Of a stretch of 64,000 nt of DNA, positions 58,845-64,000 are shown piece after piece. The DNA comes from Portulaca oleracea (Eukaryota > Streptophyta > Magnoliopsida > Caryophyllales > Portulacaceae). The position numbers and the translations under genes were made by a program. Where the stretch lies: assembly GCA_029582165.1 (NCBI GenBank), contig CM055892.1:12070754-12134753 (forward strand), read 5' to 3'. The number at the start of each line of letters is the position of its first letter. Within the stretch, counting starts at the first letter, position 1. The notes below the pieces were generated by a model that had not been told where the DNA came from, did no database searches, and saw only the letters and a list, made by a program, of their open reading frames with translations.

Positions 58845-60636
58845 TTGACACGGACCCTCAAAACCTCCACACTAACCAGGATATTTTGAGGGAACATCAG
58901 GGAATTGATGAAACAAGTAGTTCACCTACTGTCCATCCCCCTACTTTCCCTCTTAGAAGGACTTCCAGGATTCACAAACCCCCTTCATACTTAGCAGATT
59001 ATTCATGTCTTGCTACCAATCAACCAGCTAACAGTTTATGTTTAGTCACAGTTACAAACTTATCTGTTCACACGAGTTCTTCTGTTTGCTTTAGTTCTCT
59101 TGATGATGATAGTAAGTCCTTTCAAGAACACCTTAATTACAATGAACCCACTTCATATAGTGAAGCTTCCAAACATCCTGGATGGCTACAAGCCATGCAA
59201 GATGTATTTCAAGCCCTACTTCTAAATAACACTTGGGAAATAGTTTCTTTACCCCATGGAAAGAAACCTATATGATGTAAGTGGGTCTATAAAGTTAAAC
59301 ATAGAGCTGATGGGACTGTGGAAAGGCTAAAAGCTAGATTAGTTGTTCAAGGGTTTACTCAAAAGGAAGGAGTTGACTTTACTGAAACTTTTTCTCCAGT
59401 TGTCAAAATGACCACTATTAGGTCTTTAATGTCTGTAGTTGTGAAAAAAGGATGGTTTTTGCACTAACTTGATGTTAATAATGCTTTCTTACATGGTGAC
59501 CTACATGAGGATATATACATGAGGGTTCCACAAGGTCTAGTTACTGATGTTCCAAATGTTGTCTGCAAGTTAAATAAATCCTTGTATGGTTAAAGCAAGC
59601 ATCTAGGCAATAGTATGCCAAGCTTGCATAAACCTTGTACACCAAAGGGTATCATCATTATGGGAATGATTACTCTTTATTATGGAAGAAAAATGGTTCT
59701 CTTATTGTTTTTCTCGCAATATATGTGGATGATATCTTACTAACTAGAAATGATGAGAATGAAATTCAGGATATCAAGCTTTTTCTATACAAAACTTTCA
59801 AGGTAAAGGATTTGGGTCATGTCAGTTATTTTCTGGGGATAGAAGTCCTCAAAACTGCAGAAGGGCTCTAGTTAACCCATCACAAATTCACAAAGGACTT
59901 TATACATGAGTTTGGTTGTGAGTTTTCCTCACCAGTTGTTACTCCCTTGGAGCTGAATTGCAAACATATACCGGATGAAGAAGATCTTTTTGATGACCCA
60001 ACTATGTACAGAAAATTAGTGGGAAAACTGAATTTTTTATCTAACACTAGGCCCGATATTTCTTTTGTTGTACAACACCTTAGTCAGTTTATGCAGGCTC
60101 CAAGAATTCCTCACTACCAGGGAGGATTACATGTTGTCAAGTATTTAAAGGGAAGTCCCTCGCTTGGTATTTTACTTAGTAATGATCCAAATTGTGAGCT
60201 TATATCGTATTGTGACTCAGACTATGCATCTTGTTTGCATTCTCGCAGGTCTGTGAGTGGATACTTGGTCTTCTTGGGTAATACTTTGATCTCCTGGAAA
60301 TCGAAGAAACAACAATCAGTCAGTCTTTCCTCGGCAGAAAAGCAGAATACAGAAGTATGAGGAGATTGGTGGCTGAGCTAGCATGGCTTAGTAGACTTCT
60401 CCATAAACTAACCATCACAAACATCGTTCCTATTTCTGTCAAATGTGATAACCAAGCTGCTATGTACATAGCAAAGAATCTTGTCTATCACGATCGAACC
60501 AAACACATAGAGTTGGACTGTCACTTTGTTAGGGAAAAGCTCATGGAATGTCTAGTATCATTGTCTTATGTTCCCACTAAACACCAACTTGCAGATCTCC
60601 TCACCAAATGATTTAAACTGCCCACACTAAGCCCAA
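58845..60636 (+). pseudogene. Copia-C reverse transcriptase and RNase H
   Basis: The linker and RT start lie in 58799-59275, ending WEIVSLPHGKKPI at an in-frame TGA (59273-59275). RT continues with [11 protein letters not shown] and [17 protein letters not shown], with stops at 59466 and after SLYG (59592). The catalytic block is in 59635-59871 (IYVDDILLTRND). RNase H is at 59947-60611, with YCDSDYASCLHSRRSVSGYL, and a frameshift near 60345 in the LSSAE block, then CDNQAAMYIAKN and HQLADLLTK. Similarity stops near 60636. Confidence 0.8.
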
Positions 60637-60720
60637 CAAAGGAGATCCAGTACATCTACAAAGAGATAGAACGGGCCATTGAAGAAGGATCTAGTGTGGA
60701 GGCCCAAAGGCCAACTCATA
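60637..60720. other. Junction between Copia-C and the next LTR
   Basis: Short unassigned stretch. No polypurine tract or Copia-C 3' LTR recognised, so the Copia-C 3' end was probably deleted. Confidence 0.4.
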
Positions 60721-61916
60721 TGATGTGCTCCTTATGGCAAGAGGATGTCCAAACATCCTAGAAGAGAGTCCAAGTACACGTCCAAGGCCCAGTACCAAGC
60801 CCAAAATTAATTTCACAGTTTTGACCACTTCAGTTTGAATTTCACAATTTTGGCCTTTTGGATGTAAACTTCACATTTTTAGCATTTAGTTGTTATTTGT
60901 GAGTTTTATATTGTATTTTTATTATTTCTAATCATGTAAGATGCCAAGTATTATCTATAAACTTGGACATCAAGAGTCTAGATTAGTCTAGAAGGTTCTA
61001 AAATGATCTAGAATGATCTAGAAGGTGTGTTAGGCGTGTGATATGGTTAGCTTTGGCGCCAAGTAGTTATAGTCCTAGATAAGGTTGGCTTATTTTGTAA
61101 CTAATCCATCTTATATTAGGAAAGCCAATTACTATTAGGATTAATATTGTTATAACTATCTCCCCTTAGGATAAGGAATCCGAATCCAAGGTAGAGAAGG
61201 TTGTTATAGGCGTCTCGGATAAGGAATCCTTGGCATGCACGCCAAGTTAAGATTCCCAGTGTGATTAAGACTAGTCTAGTATAAATAGCTTCGGCTTATA
61301 ATCTTTCAAACAATAAGTTTTAGCCATGAATACAAACAAGCTTTTAGCTTACCCCTTGAGTGTTTCTTGAAACCTCGTTTGATCTCTTCTATTGTATGTT
61401 GATTGTGGCAAATCAAGTGGTGAGGAAGAGCTTGATCTTAAACCTAGAAGGTGTTTCTGTAACTAGGTTGAAGGTCAAGTAGCCCTAGGGTTTCTTCTTG
61501 TGGTGTTTATGTATCAAGACAGATCCCTTGAACTATCCCTTTATCTTTCTATCTTTCAGTTAGATAATCCCTTGAACTATCCCTCTCTCTCCTCTCTCCA
61601 TAACAAACTTCCTACTTTCTCTCCATACAATCTTGATCCCTCTCACTCAAAGGCCTCACGCCAAAAGAACCCCCTCCATCTCTCTCACGTCATTCTCCTC
61701 CCCTCTCTCAAAGCTCTCCAAGACTCAATCTTTCTTATTCATTTCTCCCACAAAAGACCTCACGTCAAAATAGCTTCCCAAAGATCCTGTCTTTCACATG
61801 ATTTCTCCCTCCATTCTCTTCCATATTCACCTGAAGCATCCCATGTATTGATTAGTTGCACATGTTCATTGATGTGTAATCGATGAAGATCCAATTTTTG
61901 ATCCCATTATACATCA
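60721..61916 (+). repeat. 5' LTR of a CRM-like gypsy element (gypsy d)
   Basis: It starts TGATGTGCTCC and ends CCATTATACATCA, about 1196 bp, with a TATA box AGTATAAATAGC at 61279-61290, followed 4 bp on by a tRNA-Met primer site. The left end rests on the TGATGT/ACATCA terminal match, as no second LTR is in the window. The open frame at 61500-61886 lies in the pyrimidine-rich part and is not a gene. Confidence 0.65.
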
Positions 61917-61920
61917 AAAG

Positions 61921-61932
61921 TGGTATCAGAGC
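61921..61932 (+). promoter_or_regulatory. Primer binding site of gypsy d (tRNA-Met)
   Basis: TGGTATCAGAGC, a perfect match to the initiator tRNA-Met complement. Confidence 0.85.
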
Positions 61933-62002
61933 TTAGGTTTCTTTAGTCCACCCATTCGTCCCAACACTAATCACACACCCCCCCCCCCCCCCAAAATCCT
62001 TC

Positions 62003-63583
62003 ATGGGCAACGAATTGTTAGTTGTGAGAAGGATTATGAATAGCTCTCCTGTTCCTGAAGATCAACAACAACGAGAGGCCATCTTTCAGTCTCGTTGTAC
62101 CATCAAAAGAAAACTCTGCTCTCTAGTTGTTGATGGAGGAAGTTGCACCAACGTGGCTTCAACAACTCTGGTAGACAAACTCAAGCTGGAAACGAGCCCT
62201 CATCCCAAGCCATACACCATCAAGTGGCTCAATCAAGGAAACGGTTTACAAGTTACTCAATGATGTTTGGTAAGCTTTTCCATTGACAAATCTTATAAAG
62301 ATTCCTTATGGTGTGATGTTTTGCCTATGGATGCTTGTCATATTCTGCTGGGGAGACCATGGCTATTTGACAGGAGCGTCATGTATGATGGAAGAGCCAA
62401 TACTTACACTTTCAGGCTCAACAACAAAAAGATAACCCTATCTCCACTTAAAATCTCCCAACCGTCCCCAACCCAAGAGATTGATCCAAACCCTGTCCCT
62501 ACTATGATCACTGAACATCATGAGTTTAGTGAGCATAAGGAGATCATTCTCTTAAACCTAAACACATATCCCAGCCACAAAGAAAACCCAAACGACGACC
62601 CCTCACACGAAACTCCTCAAATCGTCCATCCCCTTGTCTGAAGAGATGCCCCCAGGCTTACCACCTGAGCGAGATATTCAGCATAAGATTGATCTAATCC
62701 CAGGATCAGTCTTACCCAACAAGCCTGCATATAGAATGAACCCTAGTGATACCCAAGAGATTTAGAGACAAGTTGATCATCTTCTAGCAAAGGGTATGAT
62801 CTGGGAAAGTCTCAGTCTTTGCGCCGTCCCAGCCCTATTGGACCCAAAGAAAGATGGAAGTCAGCGAATCTGCATCTATTGTAGGGCCATCAACAAGATC
62901 ACTATCAAGTACAGGTTTCCTATTCCTAGACTTGAAGATCTACTGGACGAGTTATATGGTGCCTAGGTCTTTTCGAATCTAAGCAGGGGATGAATGGAAG
63001 ACTGCATTCAAAACTAAAGGAGGTCTCTATGAATGGTTAGTCATGCTTTATGGACTAACTAATGCTTCTTCTACTTTTATGAGATTAATGAATCAGGTTT
63101 TGAAGCCCCTTATTGGCAAGTTTGTTGTTGTCTACTTCGATGACATATTGTATACAACAAGAGTGAGGAGGAACACGTTCGACATCTCCAGGCCATCCTG
63201 GAAATCCTGGGCTATATGGAAATATCTCAGAGTGTCACTTCTTCACCAACAAACTGATCTTTCTTGGCTATGTACTCTCGGTTGATGGGATACAAGTTGA
63301 TGAAGAAAAGATCAAAGCAATCAAAGAATGACCTACACCGACGAGTATTCATGATATTTAAAGTTCCCACGTCTTGGCCTGTTTCTACAGGAGGTTTGTG
63401 AAGAACTTCAGCACGATTTTAGCTCCCATGACCCAGCTATTGAAGATCAAGGTGTTCACTTGGACGCCAACTGCCCAACAGGCGTTAGAAATCATCAAAG
63501 ATCGACTCTGCACCGCACCTGTCCTTGCCCTACCAAGCTTTGATAAGAAGTTTGAGGTCGAGTGTGATGCTTTAGGGTAACAA
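62003..63583 (+). pseudogene. Gypsy d protease, RT and start of RNase H; gag absent
   Basis: From ATG 62003 the protein starts directly in the region before the protease (LLVVRRIMNSS). LVVDGGSCTNVAS gives the same D-G-G active-site reading as the array at 12-26 kb. The sequence then has LWCDVLPMDACHILLGRPW, a spacer, and the RT, with stops at 62762 and 62965 and a deletion removing the usual SGYYQIR block. [13 protein letters not shown] and catalytic VVYFDDIL are present. The RNase H start FEVECDALG ends near 63583. The whole gag, normally about 400 codons between primer site and protease, is missing: only about 70 bp with a C15 run separates them. Confidence 0.8.
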
Positions 63584-63586
63584 TTC

Positions 63587-64000
63587 ATGAGGCTAGCACC
63601 ATTAAACAAGATCAACACTGACCTCTATGCTACAATCTTTCTATCCACACTAGACGGAGAAGCCAAAGTCTGGTATCAAGCCATACCTTCACAAGTGAAC
63701 CCTGATTGGAATGACTTGTTCAAGGAATTAATTAATCATTACAACCGTATTCAAAGGAAAAGCCTCACGATTGATAACCTTAAGACACTAAGGCAAAGAG
63801 AGGATGAACCCTTCCTCAACTACTTTGAGAGATGGCACACGAAGTTGTCTCAAATAAATGAAATTGTCCCTCTAATGATCAAACTGACAACTTTCAAGAA
63901 TAGACTAAAAAGAAACCTGGCCCATCACATCGGGTACCATGTAATCAAGGACTTTGATCACTTAAAGGAAGTTTATGTCCAGTTAGCTAGAAGCGATTAA
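63587..64000 (+). pseudogene. Retrotransposon gag fragment of a different family
   Basis: Frame from 63587 to the window end (stop at 63998-64000). YATIFLSTLDGEAKVWYQAI, NPDWNDLFKELINHYN and LKTLRQREDEPFLNYFERWH are characteristic of the retrotransposon gag (PF03732-type) domain of gypsy elements outside the CRM group. It follows directly on the truncated RNase H of gypsy d with no LTR between, so the junction is a deletion or recombination point. The rest lies beyond the window. Confidence 0.75.

Larger units (their letters stand above)
48940..60636 (+). mobile_element. Copia-C: plus-strand Ty1/copia element with two nested insertions, 3' end missing
   Basis: Order: putative short 5' LTR, tRNA-Met primer site (49157), gag (49255-49932 plus 55926-56130), protease, integrase, RT, RNase H (to about 60636). 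A gag-only LTR element (49933-55920) and a solo LTR (57795-58839) interrupt it, each with a perfect 5-bp duplication. After LPTLS-encoding sequence near 60635 the similarity ends, and no 3' LTR is found. The following unit is a gypsy LTR at 60721. Many stops and frameshifts. Confidence 0.8.

Noticed and set aside
61500..61886. 128-codon plus-strand ORF
   Set aside because: Lies in the pyrimidine-rich part of a gypsy LTR just upstream of the primer site. Ser/Leu/His composition from CTC-rich DNA.

Overview
This window is from a plant nuclear genome, almost certainly a eudicot. Evidence: one intron-containing WRKY transcription factor gene with GT-AG introns, the last exon of a PQQ-repeat (polyvinyl-alcohol-dehydrogenase-like) gene, and a very dense nest of plant-type Ty1/copia and Ty3/gypsy retrotransposons with tRNA-Met or tRNA-Asp primer sites. 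Only two host genes are visible. Nearly everything else is transposon sequence, and every retroelement coding region is broken by stops, frameshifts or deletions. I saw no prokaryotic system and no CRISPR array.

Layout. 1-3.2 kb: a foldback MITE, the PQQ exon (1224-1697), a SINE-like sequence, a truncated minus-strand LTR and a LINE ORF2 fragment. 3.25-38.9 kb: one old minus-strand copia (Copia-A) that has been a landing pad for later insertions. Its 3' LTR carries a Mutator-like element (3886-6026, itself holding a hAT-like element) and a 3.75-kb solo LTR (6435-10188). Its pol is split by a tandem array of CRM-like gypsy elements, four LTRs and three internal regions (11921-26972). The gag/protease junction is split by a complete plus-strand Sirevirus-type copia with an env-like ORF (Copia-B, 28299-36845, TSD GTGTC). 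Its 5' LTR carries a Stowaway MITE. 38.9-39.2 kb: the 3' end of a LINE with a poly(A) tract.

39.78-43.05 kb: a plus-strand long solo LTR with internal 25-bp tandem repeats. It ends 37 bp beyond the stop codon of the WRKY gene. 43.09-47.20 kb: a four-exon WRKY group IIb gene on the minus strand (538 aa, similar to the WRKY72/61 clade), with two foldback MITEs in its first intron. 48.9-60.6 kb: a plus-strand copia (Copia-C), whose gag is interrupted by a non-autonomous gag-only LTR element (49933-55920, TSD TCTAT) and whose pol is interrupted by a solo LTR (57795-58839, TSD GTTTT). 60.7-64.0 kb: a 5' LTR and gag-less pol of another CRM-like gypsy, then an unrelated gag fragment that runs off the window.

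The insertion order can be read from target-site duplications and, for the Stowaway, from an empty site in the sister LTR. The strongest items for follow-up are the shared-LTR gypsy array, the pol frame that continues into the LTR, the possible gene-capture cargo of the Mutator-like element, the gag-only element with its hairpin, and the solo LTR inserted in the WRKY 3' UTR.
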